DNA of 64,000 nt. Source: Auanema rhodensis (lineage: Eukaryota; Nematoda; Chromadorea; Rhabditida; Rhabditidae). Within the stretch, counting starts at the first letter, position 1, and each line of letters starts with the position of its first letter. Shown piece after piece: positions 1 through 11,500 of the stretch. Made by a program: the position numbers and the translations under genes. The notes beneath the pieces were generated by a model. The model made no database searches, was not told the DNA's origin, and saw nothing but the letters and a program-made list of their open reading frames with translations. The stretch is taken from assembly GCA_964057225.1 (NCBI GenBank), contig OZ059899.1:12400001-12464000 (forward strand), read 5' to 3'.

Positions 1-2470
1 CTAAAGGCTCCTGGTGATTGTTGGGAATTTGTTCGACAATGTTATCTTTGAGGTAACTTTCAATGGTTGTAGTATAGTGTGAGAGCATTTCTGGATTGTG
101 CAGTAACTTTCGCCATAGGGATACGAATCTATGGTACGCGGGCATTTTGTTGTTTTTAAGATTTTTGAAGTTATTTTTTAACGGGAACGGTGCAATAATA
201 CGGTTGTTCTCAATTTTTATATCTTTTGAGTATTCTTCATAATAATCAATAGTGCGGTCTGCGTTGGCATTTTCTGTATTGATGCCGATAGAATCCAGTT
301 CAAACAGATTAGTGAGGAGTTCTTTATGAGAGGTTTCTTTTGTTATTTCTTCTACTGTAGAGCATAATATTACTTCTTGTTGTGTATTATCATCGGGAAG
401 AGGAGCTTCTCCATGTATCATGTGGCCGAATACCGAATTTTTCAATCTCATACGTGAGGGGAGTTCGGTTTCTTCGTTTAAATGCATGAACAGTTTGTAT
501 CTATCCATCCCTATCAGTATATCCGGAGTAAATAATTCTCCGTTTGTTTGTGGATTGGCTAATTTTATTTTTCTTGTCTTTATAAATTTCAAGTCTTCTT
601 TAGATAGTTTTGGACAACGTATGGGTGTGGTTAACATGGGTTTGGTGAATAGTTTTGTTACGATAAGGGATCCACTTGAGGTTCCAATAATTACCTTTAC
701 GTCCTGAACTTCGTGCGTTTCGGACAATGCTCCGATACCGTAAAAGGTTTTCTTTTGAGAACCAAGGATGGGCAATCCTAACTTAGTGGATAAGTCCTTA
801 GATATAAACGATCTCATAGATCCTTCGTCTATGAGCATGCGTACTTGCTCATATTTTTTACTATTGTGGTTGTATATGTTTGCCATTGCTGTGCGTAATA
901 TTACTTGACTTTCTTCAATATTATGGGTGTCGGCAATGTGATTAAGTGATACTGGTGCATTGAGTGCCTCAGTAGGAATTTGATTAGTGTCAGATTCTGG
1001 TTTATAATCTGTTGTTTTTTTATTCAATGATTCTTCTGTGGTGATCAGTAAAGCCTGATCTTTTTTAATTGTAGAAGTTTCTTTATCTTTTTGGATATTT
1101 TGCACGTTGTTTCTTCCTTGTGAGCACAAGGAGGAATTATGGTCTCCTTGGCAATTTCGACATTTTTGTTTTCTGCATTCGGAACTTTTGTGTTTCTCGG
1201 AAAAACAAATCCAACAGATGGCCTTTCCGCGGATGCGGTGTCTTCTTTTCTCTGGTGTTTCAAATGTGGTGCAATGATAAAAGCGATGTTCGGATGAGTC
1301 GCAGAAAACACATGGCCAAGTTTGGGTTTTCCGTTGTTCTACGGAGTTTTCTTTATGTGCTACAGATGTGACATTCTCTTTGTGATTTCGAAACTTTTGT
1401 TCATGACTATTTCTTGTTTGTTCTTTTAGAAAAAAGGAATAGATTTTGTGGTCTACAGCTGTCAGCATTTCTTTAGTGGAATGGTAGTTGTTTGGATAAA
1501 TTAGAATGTCTTCCACGATGTGGTATGGGAATTTGTTGAGAATCATCGCGGTACACATTTCGCGGGATACTGTAGCTCCGGCTGCTTCAATTTGCCTGAT
1601 AAGTGCCTTGGTTTCCCCAAATGTTTCTTTACATGATTTTGCATTATTGCTTGCAAATCTCAAATTACGTAGTTGTGTTAAAAGAGAATTGATATCCGAC
1701 GAATAGTCTCCAAATTCAGAAACTAATGCTTCACGCATGAGCTCATAATTTTGAGCAGAGGGTTCTATTCCTCTGATTGCTATTTGTGAATCGCCTTTGA
1801 GGCTTTCACAGAGTAGGTTTACCTTTTCTAAGGTTGTAAACTGTTCATTATCATGAACAAGTCTATCAAAACGGCCCCAGAATGATTTGAAGTTCTCTGG
1901 TTTGCCATCAAATGTAGGTAGCGACATCGCTGGTTTTTGGATGCTAGTTTGTTGGATGTGTAGGAATGACTTGATAATTTCCAGAAATTGATCATTCGAT
2001 TTGTTTTCTGTTTCATTGTTTTCTGTTGAGCAATTGCTGTTGTGCTCAGATTCATTCTTATGAAGCGTTTTTCTCAGCTTTCTAAGTATGCGTTCGGCTT
2101 TCATGATGTGTTCGTCAAGCTCAATAATGGCGTTTTGAACCTTTTTAATGTTGGGTTCAAAGTCTTCATCGGATGTGAAGGCGATGTACTGTTCGTCTAA
2201 TGCTTTACGAAGCGTTTTGTCTGATGCTTCGTAAAATTTTTGGAATTTTTTCTCGTTATCTTGATGATTTTTCAACGATTCTTTGAATTGGTGTTGGACT
2301 TTTGTCCAGCGAATGATAAGGCAAGAGAGGGTTTCCTCTTCTTCCTCAGTGTGGAAGTCGCAATCTACCAGAATACCAGGAAGGTCCTTCACTTCCATCT
2401 CGTATCGTGTCAGCAGTTCTCCAAGAAACTGGTTAGATTGTTTGATATGATTGACAAAAAGGAGTGACAT
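1..2470 (-). mobile_element. BEL/Pao-type LTR retrotransposon gag-pol, 5' part (runs off left edge)
   Basis: One uninterrupted minus-strand reading frame of about 823 codons starts at the ATG at 2468-2470 and is still open at base 1. In order it shows a charged, coiled-coil-like N-terminus; a gag region of the DUF1759 type (a 'LPTFDGKPENFKSFW' stretch near 1920); a cysteine-rich region with CX2CX4HX4C zinc knuckles (CWICFSEKHKSSEC, CRNCQGDHNSSLC, about 1125-1230); a retropepsin-like segment (LIDEGSMRSFIS near 800-845); the 'TPDILIGMDRY' signature typical of Pao proteases (near 500-530); and the first residues of the RT linker (FVSLWRKLLHNPEM near 90-150). The lack of stops or frameshifts over 2.4 kb suggests a young copy. 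The protease reads Asp-Glu-Gly where Asp-Ser/Thr-Gly is usual. RT, RNase H and integrase would lie outside the window. Confidence 0.88.
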
Positions 2471-2708
2471 TTTTGTTGTAGATGTAGGAATAATGCTTAT
2501 ATTCCTTTTTTGTTTTGTGAACGTAAGGAAATTGAAACCTCTGTTTCTAATTTCAGAGTTTGCTTATTGTTCAAGTCTGTTTGGTGTGACTTGACGTGGA
2601 CTTATGATCGCCACGATTTTTATTAAGTATGTTTTTTGCTCAAACACGCTTGGTTCGAGTTGTATCTCACCTGCCACGCGGGACTTAAAGCGGCTAAGAT
2701 CTAAACTA

Positions 2709-2720
2709 GCCGATGCACCA
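2709..2720 (-). other. Retrotransposon primer-binding site (tRNA-Gly)
   Basis: On the minus strand, TGGTGCATCGGC lies 3 nt downstream of the putative LTR end (CACA) and upstream of gag. It is complementary to the 3' end of eukaryotic tRNA-Gly(GCC), which ends ...GCCGATGCA plus CCA (tRNA sequence from memory). Position, orientation and the TGG start all fit a primer-binding site. Confidence 0.6.
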
Positions 2721-2723
2721 ATT

Positions 2724-2928
2724 TGTGGCGATATACCACAAATGTATAGTATGGTTGGAAGTAAAACACAAATTGAATATGTAGAAAAGGGTTTATTGAT
2801 GAATTAACAAGACAAGCACGGAATAAAATCACTGACTGCGAACGTTGAAAATGTAAGACTGATCTCTTCTCGTGGGCGGTCGTCAGCCTGAAACAAAGAG
2901 TTAGTCATGCCACATGTATAACACAACA
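2724..2928 (-). repeat. Putative 5' LTR of the BEL/Pao element (about 205 bp)
   Basis: Read on the minus strand, this begins TGTTGTGTTATACATG and ends ATATCGCCACA, so it has TGT...ACA termini. It contains CAATAAA, a polyadenylation signal, about 130 nt in. The primer-binding site follows after 3 nt. The second LTR is outside the window, so the ends are inferred from the termini and the primer site, not from an LTR pair. 205 bp is short for this class. Confidence 0.5.
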
Positions 2929-2973
2929 TGTGGTATGGATAAAAATTACTTAGGAAGTTAGAAGAAAGAAGAA

Positions 2974-3018
<45 letters not shown>

Positions 3019-3086
3019 AGAAACGAATAAAACAATTGTTGAAGATAAAAAAAAATTATGCAAACTCACTCGCTTATCGCGACACT
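2929..3086. repeat. GA-rich microsatellite and array flank
   Basis: An imperfect GAA/GAAA tract grades into a long pure (GA)n run between about 2962 and 3016. It is followed by about 70 nt of unique sequence (3017-3086) before the first array spacer. No gene is seen here. Confidence 0.85.
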
Positions 3087-3164
3087 TTTATTATATAAAA
3101 CATTTTGATATATACGAAGGGTCGATCGGGATCATTTGAGCATCAAGAGTTTCAACAGACAACA

Positions 3165-3580
3165 GGTGAGATGGCCGAGCGGTCTAAGGCGCTGGTTTAA
3201 GGCACCAGTCTCTTCGGAGGCGTGGGTTCGAATCCCACTCTCATCAGAATCCTTTTATTATATAAAATATTTTGTTATCTACGAAGGGTCGACAAGAACC
3301 ATTTGAGCATCAAGAGTTTCAACTGACAACAGGTGAGATGGCCGAGCGGTCTAAGGCGCTGGTTTAAGGCACCAGTCTCTTCGGAGGCGTGGGTTCGAAT
3401 CCCACTCTCATCAGAGTCCTTTTATTATATAAAACATTTTGATATCTACGAAGGGTCGACAAGAACCATTTGAGCATCAAGAGTTTCAACAGACAACAGG
3501 TGAGATGGCCGAGCGGTCTAAGGCGCTGGTTTAAGGCACCAGTCTCTTCGGAGGCGTGGGTTCGAATCCCACTCTCATCA
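3165..3580 (+). tRNA. tRNA-Leu(AAG), run 1: three copies
   Basis: Starts are 3165, 3332 and 3499, each 82 nt. The acceptor stem GGTGAGA/TCTCATC pairs with one G-U, and the discriminator base is A. The D-arm GCC/GGC contains box A (TGGCCGAGCGG). The anticodon stem is CTGGT/ACCAG with loop TTAAGGC, giving anticodon AAG (reads CUU; with inosine also CUC and CUA). The long class II variable arm is CTC-TTCG-GAG. The T-arm is GTGGG/CCCAC with loop TTCGAAT, i.e. box B GGTTCGAATCC. A T4 terminator begins 7 nt past the gene. CCA is not encoded and there is no intron. Confidence 0.97.
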
Positions 3581-3599
3581 GAATCCTTTTATTATATAA

Positions 3600-4438
3600 C
3601 GTTCCGTTATGCTCCTGCGTCGATAATATAAACCATTGTAGTTTATACCATGACGCGAATAGTATTCCTTGGTGTAGCGGTAAGAATACAGAGCATAAGG
3701 TCAATCATAAGATAAAAGAGAGAAAGATTTATTGACATGAAACTACAACAATAATATACAAAGATAAAGATACATTACAATAAGATAAATAAAAGTATAG
3801 AGACTAAACTACAAGCCGTCCATGAGCTTGCTAAGAGGCGAACTCCCGACCAAGGGAACGAGGGAAGGCGGAGCCATTCCTCGGTCCTCTGGTCGTCTGG
3901 CTCTAACCCTTCAGCTACATACAGTCCTGTGCGAAATAGTTGGGACACTCACTAGAAACCCTTGTACCTTCTCAGACAAACTACAAAAATTCAGAAAAAA
4001 TATATTTTGGGTGTTAAAAAACGATAATGAATTCAGAAAAAATCTTCAAAATTTTAAAAATCATGTTGAAAAGTATTTTCTGAAGTCTTGAATCTATGCC
4101 ATAGGAAAAACTTGGTTATTGATCGAGCTCTGTGCTCAGAATGATTTAAAGATATTTTTAATAAATTAACTTGTTTCTAATCTCAAATTTTGTTATATTA
4201 AGAAGGATTATTCAAAATAGTCAAAAAACACTATTTTTCCTTATAAATTTAGAAATCTCATTGAAATCAGTTTTCATTATATTAACATATATTTTGACTG
4301 AATATAAACTAAACGCAAAATGTTTGAAATTAAAAAAAAAATTTTTTTTGTAGTTTGAAGGGGAATTCTGGGGCCTCTAACATAGGGGTGTCCCAACTAT
4401 TTCGCACAGGACTGTATATGGGGAGTCCGAATAGACCG
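3600..4438. mobile_element. Insertion element A, copy 1 (contains MITE)
   Basis: It interrupts the spacer after the tRNA at 3499. It begins CGTTCCGTTATGCTCC, ends GAGTCCGAATAGACCG, and is flanked by a 4-bp ATAA repeat (3596-3599 and 4439-4442) that occurs once in uninterrupted spacers. Without the nested MITE and one TA it is 344 bp. It has no obvious terminal inverted repeats. On its minus strand there is an AATAAA signal, so a solo LTR or another non-coding element is possible. It encodes no recognisable protein. Confidence 0.75.
3922..4414. mobile_element. Tc1/mariner-like MITE nested in element A, copy 1
   Basis: This is a 493-bp AT-rich element with perfect 27-bp terminal inverted repeats (CAGTCCTGTG...GGGACAC) and TA on both sides (3920-3921, 4415-4416). 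The matching empty site occurs at 24965-24970. It has only short frames and no DDE transposase, so it is non-autonomous. The TA duplication and the CAGT terminus fit the Tc1/mariner superfamily. Confidence 0.88.
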
Positions 4439-4508
4439 ATAAAATTTTTTGATATATACGAAGGGTCGACAAGAACCATTTGAGCATCAAGAGTTTCAAC
4501 TGACAACA

Positions 4509-5415
4509 GGTGAGATGGCCGAGCGGTCTAAGGCGCTGGTTTAAGGCACCAGTCTCTTCGGAGGCGTGGGTTCGAATCCCACTCTCATCAGAATCCTTTT
4601 ATTGTATAAAACATTTTGATATATACGAAGTGTCGACAAGAACCATTTGAGCATCAAGAGTTTCAACTGACAACAGGTGAGATGGCCGAGCGGTCTAAGG
4701 CGCTGGTTTAAGGCACCAGTCTCTTCGGAGGCGTGGGTTCGAATCCCACTCTCATCAGAATCCTTTTATTATATAAAACATTTTGATATATACGAAGGGT
4801 CGATCGGGATCATTTGAGCATCAAGAGTTTCAACAGACAACAGGTGAGATGGCCGAGCGGTCTAAGGCGCTGGTTTAAGGCACCAGTCTCTTCGGAGGCG
4901 TGGGTTCGAATCCCACTCTCATCAGAATCCTTTTATTATATAAAATATTTTGTTATCTACGAAGGGTCGACAAGAACCATTTGAGCATCAAGAGTTTCAA
5001 CTGACAACAGGTGAGATGGCCGAGCGGTCTAAGGCGCTGGTTTAAGGCACCAGTCTCTTCGGAGGCGTGGGTTCGAATCCCACTCTCATCAGAATCCTTT
5101 TATTATATAAAACATTTTGATATATACGAAGGGTCGACAAGAACCATTTAGGCATCAAGAGTTTCAACAGACAACAGGTGAGATGGCCGAGCGGTATAAG
5201 GCGCTGGTTTAAGGCACCAGTCTCTTCGGAGGCGTGGGTTCGAATCCCACTCTCATTTATTGTAAAAAACATTTTGATATATACGAAGGGTCGATCGGGA
5301 TCATTTGATTATCAAGAGTTTCAACTGACAACAGGTGAGATGGCCGAGCGGTCTAAGGCGCTGGTTTAAGGCACCAGTCTCTTCGGAGGCGTGGGTTCGA
5401 ATCCCACTCTCATCA
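4509..5415 (+). tRNA. tRNA-Leu(AAG), run 2: five complete copies and one broken
   Basis: Starts are 4509, 4676, 4843, 5010, 5177 and 5334, with the structure described for run 1. The copy at 5177 is damaged and is listed separately. The others keep all stems, both internal promoter boxes and the T4 terminator. Confidence 0.95.
5177..5256 (+). pseudogene. Broken tRNA-Leu copy lacking its 3' end
   Basis: This copy has a C-to-A change in the D-loop (CGGTATAAG) and a 10-nt deletion that joins CTCTCAT directly to TTATTG. It has lost C72, the discriminator A and the T4 run, leaving only TTT. It is the only copy among the 170 plus-strand units to break the 167-bp period (next start +157). Confidence 0.9.
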
Positions 5416-5500
5416 GAATCCTTTTATTATATAAAACATTTTGTTATATACGAAGTGTCGACAAGAACCATTTGAGCTTTAAGAGTTTCAACAGACAACA

Positions 5501-8500
5501 GGTGAGATGGCCGAGCGGTCTAAGGCGCTGGTTTAAGGCACCAGTCTCTTCGGAGGCGTGGGTTCGAATCCCACTCTCATCAGAATCCTTTTATTGTATA
5601 AAACATTTTGATATATACGAAGGGTCGACAAGAACCATTTGAGCATCAAGAGTTTCAACAGACAACAGGTGAGATGGCCGAGCGGTCTAAGGCGCTGGTT
5701 TAAGGCACCAGTCTCTTCGGAGGCGTGGGTTCGAATCCCACTCTCATCAGAATCCTTTTATTATATAAAACATTTTGTTATATACGAAGTGTCGACAAGA
5801 ACCATTTGAGCATCAAGAGTTTCAACAGACAACAGGTGAGATGGCCGAGCGGTCTAAGGCGCTGGTTTAAGGCACCAGTCTCTTCGGAGGCGTGGGTTCG
5901 AATCCCACTCTCATCAGAATCCTTTTATTGTATAAAACATTTTGATATATACGAAGGGTCGACAAGAACCATTTGAGCATCAAGAGTTTCAACAGACAAC
6001 AGGTGAGATGGCCGAGCGGTCTAAGGCGCTGGTTTAAGGCACCAGTCTCTTCGGAGGCGTGGGTTCGAATCCCACTCTCATCAGAATCCTTTTATTGTAT
6101 AAAACATTTTGATATATACGAAGGGTCGACAAGAACCATTTGAGCATCAAGAGTTTCAACAGACAACAGGTGAGATGGCCGAGCGGTCTAAGGCGCTGGT
6201 TTAAGGCACCAGTCTCTTCGGAGGCGTGGGTTCGAATCCCACCCTCATCAGAATCCTTTTATTGTATAAAACATTTTGATATATACGAAGGGTCGATCGA
6301 GATCATTTGATTATCAAGAGTTTCAACAGATAACAGGTGAGATGGCCGAGCGGTCTAAGGCGCTGGTTTAAGGCACCAGTATCTTCGGAGGCGTGGGTTC
6401 GAATCCCACTCTCATCAGAATCCTTTTATTATATAAAACATTTTGATATATACGAAGGGTCGACAAGAACCATTTGAGCATCAAGAGTTTCAACAGACAA
6501 CAGGTGAGATGGCCGAGCGGTCTAAGGCGCTGGTTTAAGGCACCAGTCTCTTCGGAGGCGTGGGTTCGAATCCCACTCTCATCAGAATCCTTTTATTGTA
6601 TAAAACATTTTGATATATACGAAGGGTCGACAAGAACCATTTGAGCATCAAGAGTTTCAACAGACAACAGGTGAGATGGCCGAGCGGTCTAAGGCGCTGG
6701 TTTAAGGCACCAGTCTCTTCGGAGGCGTGGGTTCGAATCCCACCCTCATCAGAATCCTTTTATTGTATAAAACATTTTGATATATACGAAGGGTCGATCG
6801 AGATCATTTGATTATCAAGAGTTTCAACAGATAACAGGTGAGATGGCCGAGCGGTCTAAGGCGCTGGTTTAAGGCACCAGTATCTTCGGAGGCGTGGGTT
6901 CGAATCCCACTCTCATCAGAATCCTTTTATTATATAAAACATTTTGATATATACGAAGGGTCGACAAGAACCATTTGAGCATCAAGAGTTTCAACAGACA
7001 ACAGGTGAGATGGCCGAGCGGTCTAAGGCGCTGGTTTAAGGCACCAGTCTCTTCGGAGGCGTGGGTTCGAATCCCACTCTCATCAGAATCCTTTTATTGT
7101 ATAAAACATTTTGATATATACGAAGGGTCGACAAGAACCATTTGAGCTTTAAGAGTTTCAACAGACAACAGGTGAGATGGCCGAGCGGTCTAAGGCGCTG
7201 GTTTAAGGCACCAGTCTCTTCGGAGGCGTGGGTTCGAATCCCACTCTCATCAGAATCCTTTTATTGTATAAAACATTTTGATATATACGAAGGGTCGACA
7301 AGAACCATTTGAGCTTCAAGAGTTTCAACAGACAACAGGTGAGATGGCCGAGTGGTCTAAGGCGCTGGTTTAAGGCACCAGTCTCTTCGGAGGCGTGGGT
7401 TCGAATCCCACTCTCATCAGAATCCTTTTATTGTATAAAACATTTTGATATATACGAAGGGTCGACAAGAACCATTTGAGCATCAAGAGTTTCAACAGAC
7501 AACAGGTGAGATGGCCGAGCGGTCTAAGGCGCTGGTTTAAGGCACCAGTCTCTTCGGAGGCGTGGGTTCGAATCCCACTCTCATCAGAATCCTTTTATTA
7601 TATAAAACATTTTGTTATATACGAAGTGTCGACAAGAACCATTTGAGCATCAAGAGTTTCAACAGACAACAGGTGAGATGGCCGAGCGGTCTAAGGCGCT
7701 GGTTTAAGGCACCAGTCACTTCGGAGGCGTGGGTTCGAATCCCACTCTCATCAGAATCCTTTTATTGTATAAAACATTTTGATATATACGAAGGGTCGAC
7801 AAGAACCATTTGAGCATCAAGAGTTTCAACAGACAACAGGTGAGATGGCCGAGCGGTCTAAGGCGCTGGTTTAAGGCACCAGTCTCTTCGGAGGCGTGGG
7901 TTCGAATCCCACTCTCATCAGAATCCTTTTATTATATAAAACATTTTGTTATATACGAAGTGTCGACAAGAACCATTTGAGCATCAAGAGTTTCAACAGA
8001 CAACAGGTGAGATGGCCGAGCGGTCTAAGGCGCTGGTTTAAGGCACCAGTCTCTTCGGAGGCGTGGGTTCGAATCCCACTCTCATCAGAATCCTTTTATT
8101 GTATAAAACATTTTGATATATACGAAGGGTCGACAAGAACCATTTGAGCATCAAGAGTTTCAACAGACAACAGGTGAGATGGCCGAGCGGTCTAAGGCGC
8201 TGGTTTAAGGCACCAGTCTCTTCGGAGGCGTGGGTTCGAATCCCACTCTCATCAGAATCCTTTTATTGTATAAAACATTTTGATATATACGAAGGGTCGA
8301 CAAGAACCATTTGAGCTTTAAGAGTTTCAACAGACAACAGGTGAGATGGCCGAGCGGTCTAAGGCGCTGGTTTAAGGCACCAGTCTCTTCGGAGGCGTGG
8401 GTTCGAATCCCACTCTCATCAGAATCCTTTTATTGTATAAAACATTTTGATATATACGAAGGGTCGATCGAGATCATTTGATTATCAAGAGTTTCAACAG

Positions 8501-11500
8501 ATAACAGGTGAGATGGCCGAGCGGTCTAAGGCGCTGGTTTAAGGCACCAGTATCTTCGGAGGCGTGGGTTCGAATCCCACTCTCATCAGAATCCTTTTAT
8601 TATATAAAACATTTTGATATATACGAAGGGTCGACAAGAACCATTTGAGCATCAAGAGTTTCAACAGACAACAGGTGAGATGGCCGAGCGGTCTAAGGCG
8701 CTGGTTTAAGGCACCAGTCTCTTCGGAGGCGTGGGTTCGAATCCCACTCTCATCAGAATCCTTTTATTGTATAAAACATTTTGATATATACGAAGGGTCG
8801 ACAAGAACCATTTGAGCTTTAAGAGTTTCAACAGACAACAGGTGAGATGGCCGAGCGGTCTAAGGCGCTGGTTTAAGGCACCAGTCTCTTCGGAGGCGTG
8901 GGTTCGAATCCCACTCTCATCAGAATCCTTTTATTGTATAAAACATTTTGATATATACGAAGGGTCGACAAGAACCATTTGAGCTTCAAGAGTTTCAACA
9001 GACAACAGGTGAGATGGCCGAGTGGTCTAAGGCGCTGGTTTAAGGCACCAGTCTCTTCGGAGGCGTGGGTTCGAATCCCACTCTCATCAGAATCCTTTTA
9101 TTATATAAAACATTTTGATATATACGAAGGGTCGACAAGAACCATTTGAGCATCAAGAGTTTCAACAGACAACAGGTGAGATGGCCGAGCGGTCTAAGGC
9201 GCTGGTTTAAGGCACCAGTCTCTTCGGAGGCGTGGGTTCGAATCCCACTCTCATCAGAATCCTTTTATTGTATAAAACATTTTGATATATACGAAGGGTC
9301 GATCGGGATCATTTGATTATCAAGAGTTTCAACAGACAACAGGTGAGATGGCCGAGCGGTCTAAGGCGCTGGTTTAAGGCACCAGTCTCTTCGGAGGCGT
9401 GGGTTCGAATATCACTCTCATCAGAATCCTTTTATTATATAAAACATTTTGATATATACGAAGGGTCGACAAGAACCATTTGAGCATCAAGAGTTTCAAC
9501 TGACAACAGGTGAGATGGCCGAGCGGTCTAAGGCGCTGGTTTAAGGCACCAGTCTCTTCGGAGGCGTGGGTTCGAATCCCACTCTCATCAGAATCCTTTT
9601 ATTGTATAAAACATTTTGATATATACGAAGGGTCGACAAGAACCATTTGAGCTTTAAGAGTTTCAACAGACAACAGGTGAGATGGCCGAGCGGTCTAAGG
9701 CGCTGGTTTAAGGCACCAGTCTCTTCGGAGGCGTGGGTTCGAATCCCACTCTCATCAGAGTCCTTTTATTATATAAAACATTTTGATATCTACGAAGGGT
9801 CGACAAGAACCATTTGAGCATCAAGAGTTTCAACAGACAACAGGTGAGATGGCCGAGCGGTCTAAGGCGCTGGTTTAAGGCACCAGTCTCTTCGGAGGCG
9901 TGGGTTCGAATCCCACTCTCATCAGAATCCTTTTATTATATAAAACATTTTGATATATACGGAGGGTCGACAAGAACCATTTGAGCTTCAAGAGTTTCAA
10001 CAGACAACAGGTGAGATGGCCGAGTGGTCTAAGGCGCTGGTTTAAGGCACCAGTCTCTTCGGAGGCGTGGGTTCGAATCCCACTCTCATCAGAATCCTTT
10101 TATTGTATAAAACATTTTGATATATACGAAGGGTCGACAAGAACCATTTGAGCATCAAGAGTTTCAACAGACAACAGGTGAGATGGCCGAGCGGTCTAAG
10201 GCGCTGGTTTAAGGCACCAGTCTCTTCGGAGGCGTGGGTTCGAATCCCACTCTCATCAGAATCCTTTTATTATATAAAACATTTTGATATATACGGAGGG
10301 TCGACAAGAACCATTTGAGCTTCAAGAGTTTCAACAGACAACAGGTGAGATGGCCGAGTGGTCTAAGGCGCTGGTTTAAGGCACCAGTCTCTTCGGAGGC
10401 GTGGGTTCGAATCCCACTCTCATCAGAATCCTTTTATTGTATAAAACATTTTGATATATACGAAGGGTCGATCGAGATCATTTGATTATCAAGAGTTTCA
10501 ACAGACAACAGGTGAGATGGCCGAGCGGTCTAAGGCGCTGGTTTAAGGCACCAGTCTCTTCGGAGGCGTGGGTTCGAATCCCACTCTCATCAGAATCCTT
10601 TTATTATATAAAACATTTTGATATATACGAAGGGTCGACAAGAACCATTTGAGCATCAAGAGTTTCAACAGACAACAGGTGAGATGGCCGAGCGGTCTAA
10701 GGCGCTGGTTTAAGGCACCAGTCTCTTCGGAGGCGTGGGTTCGAATCCCACTCTCATCAGAATCCTTTTATTGTATAAAACATTTTGATATATACGAAGG
10801 GTCGACAAGAACCATTTGAGCATCAAGAGTTTCAACAGACAACAGGTGAGATGGCCGAGCGGTCTAAGGCGCTGGTTTAAGGCACCAGTCTCTTCGGAGG
10901 CGTGGGTTCGAATCCCACTCTCATCAGAATCCTTTTATTATATAAAACATTTTGATATATACGAAGGGTCGACAAGAACCATTTGAGCTTCAAGAGTTTC
11001 AACAGACAACAGGTGAGATGGCCGAGTGGTCTAAGGCGCTGGTTTAAGGCACCAGTCTCTTCGGAGGCGTGGGTTCGAATCCCACTCTCATCAGAATCCT
11101 TTTATTATATAAAACATTTTGATATATACGAAGGGTCGACAAGAACCATTTGAGCATCAAGAGTTTCAACAGACAACAGGTGAGATGGCCGAGCGGTCTA
11201 AGGCGCTGGTTTAAGGCACCAGTCTCTTCGGAGGCGTGGGTTCGAATCCCACTCTCATCAGAATCCTTTTATTGTATAAAACATTTTGATATATACGAAG
11301 GGTCGACAAGAACCATTTGAGCATCAAGAGTTTCAACAGACAACAGGTGAGATGGCCGAGCGGTCTAAGGCGCTGGTTTAAGGCACCAGTCTCTTCGGAG
11401 GCGTGGGTTCGAATCCCACTCTCATCAGAATCCTTTTATTATATAAAACATTTTGTTATATACGAAGTGTCGACAAGAACCATTTGAGCATCAAGAGTTT

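Noticed and set aside
3822-4353. 89-, 60- and 103-residue frames in element A and the MITE
   Set aside because: They cross element boundaries and the MITE terminal repeats, are AT-driven, and show no transposase motif.
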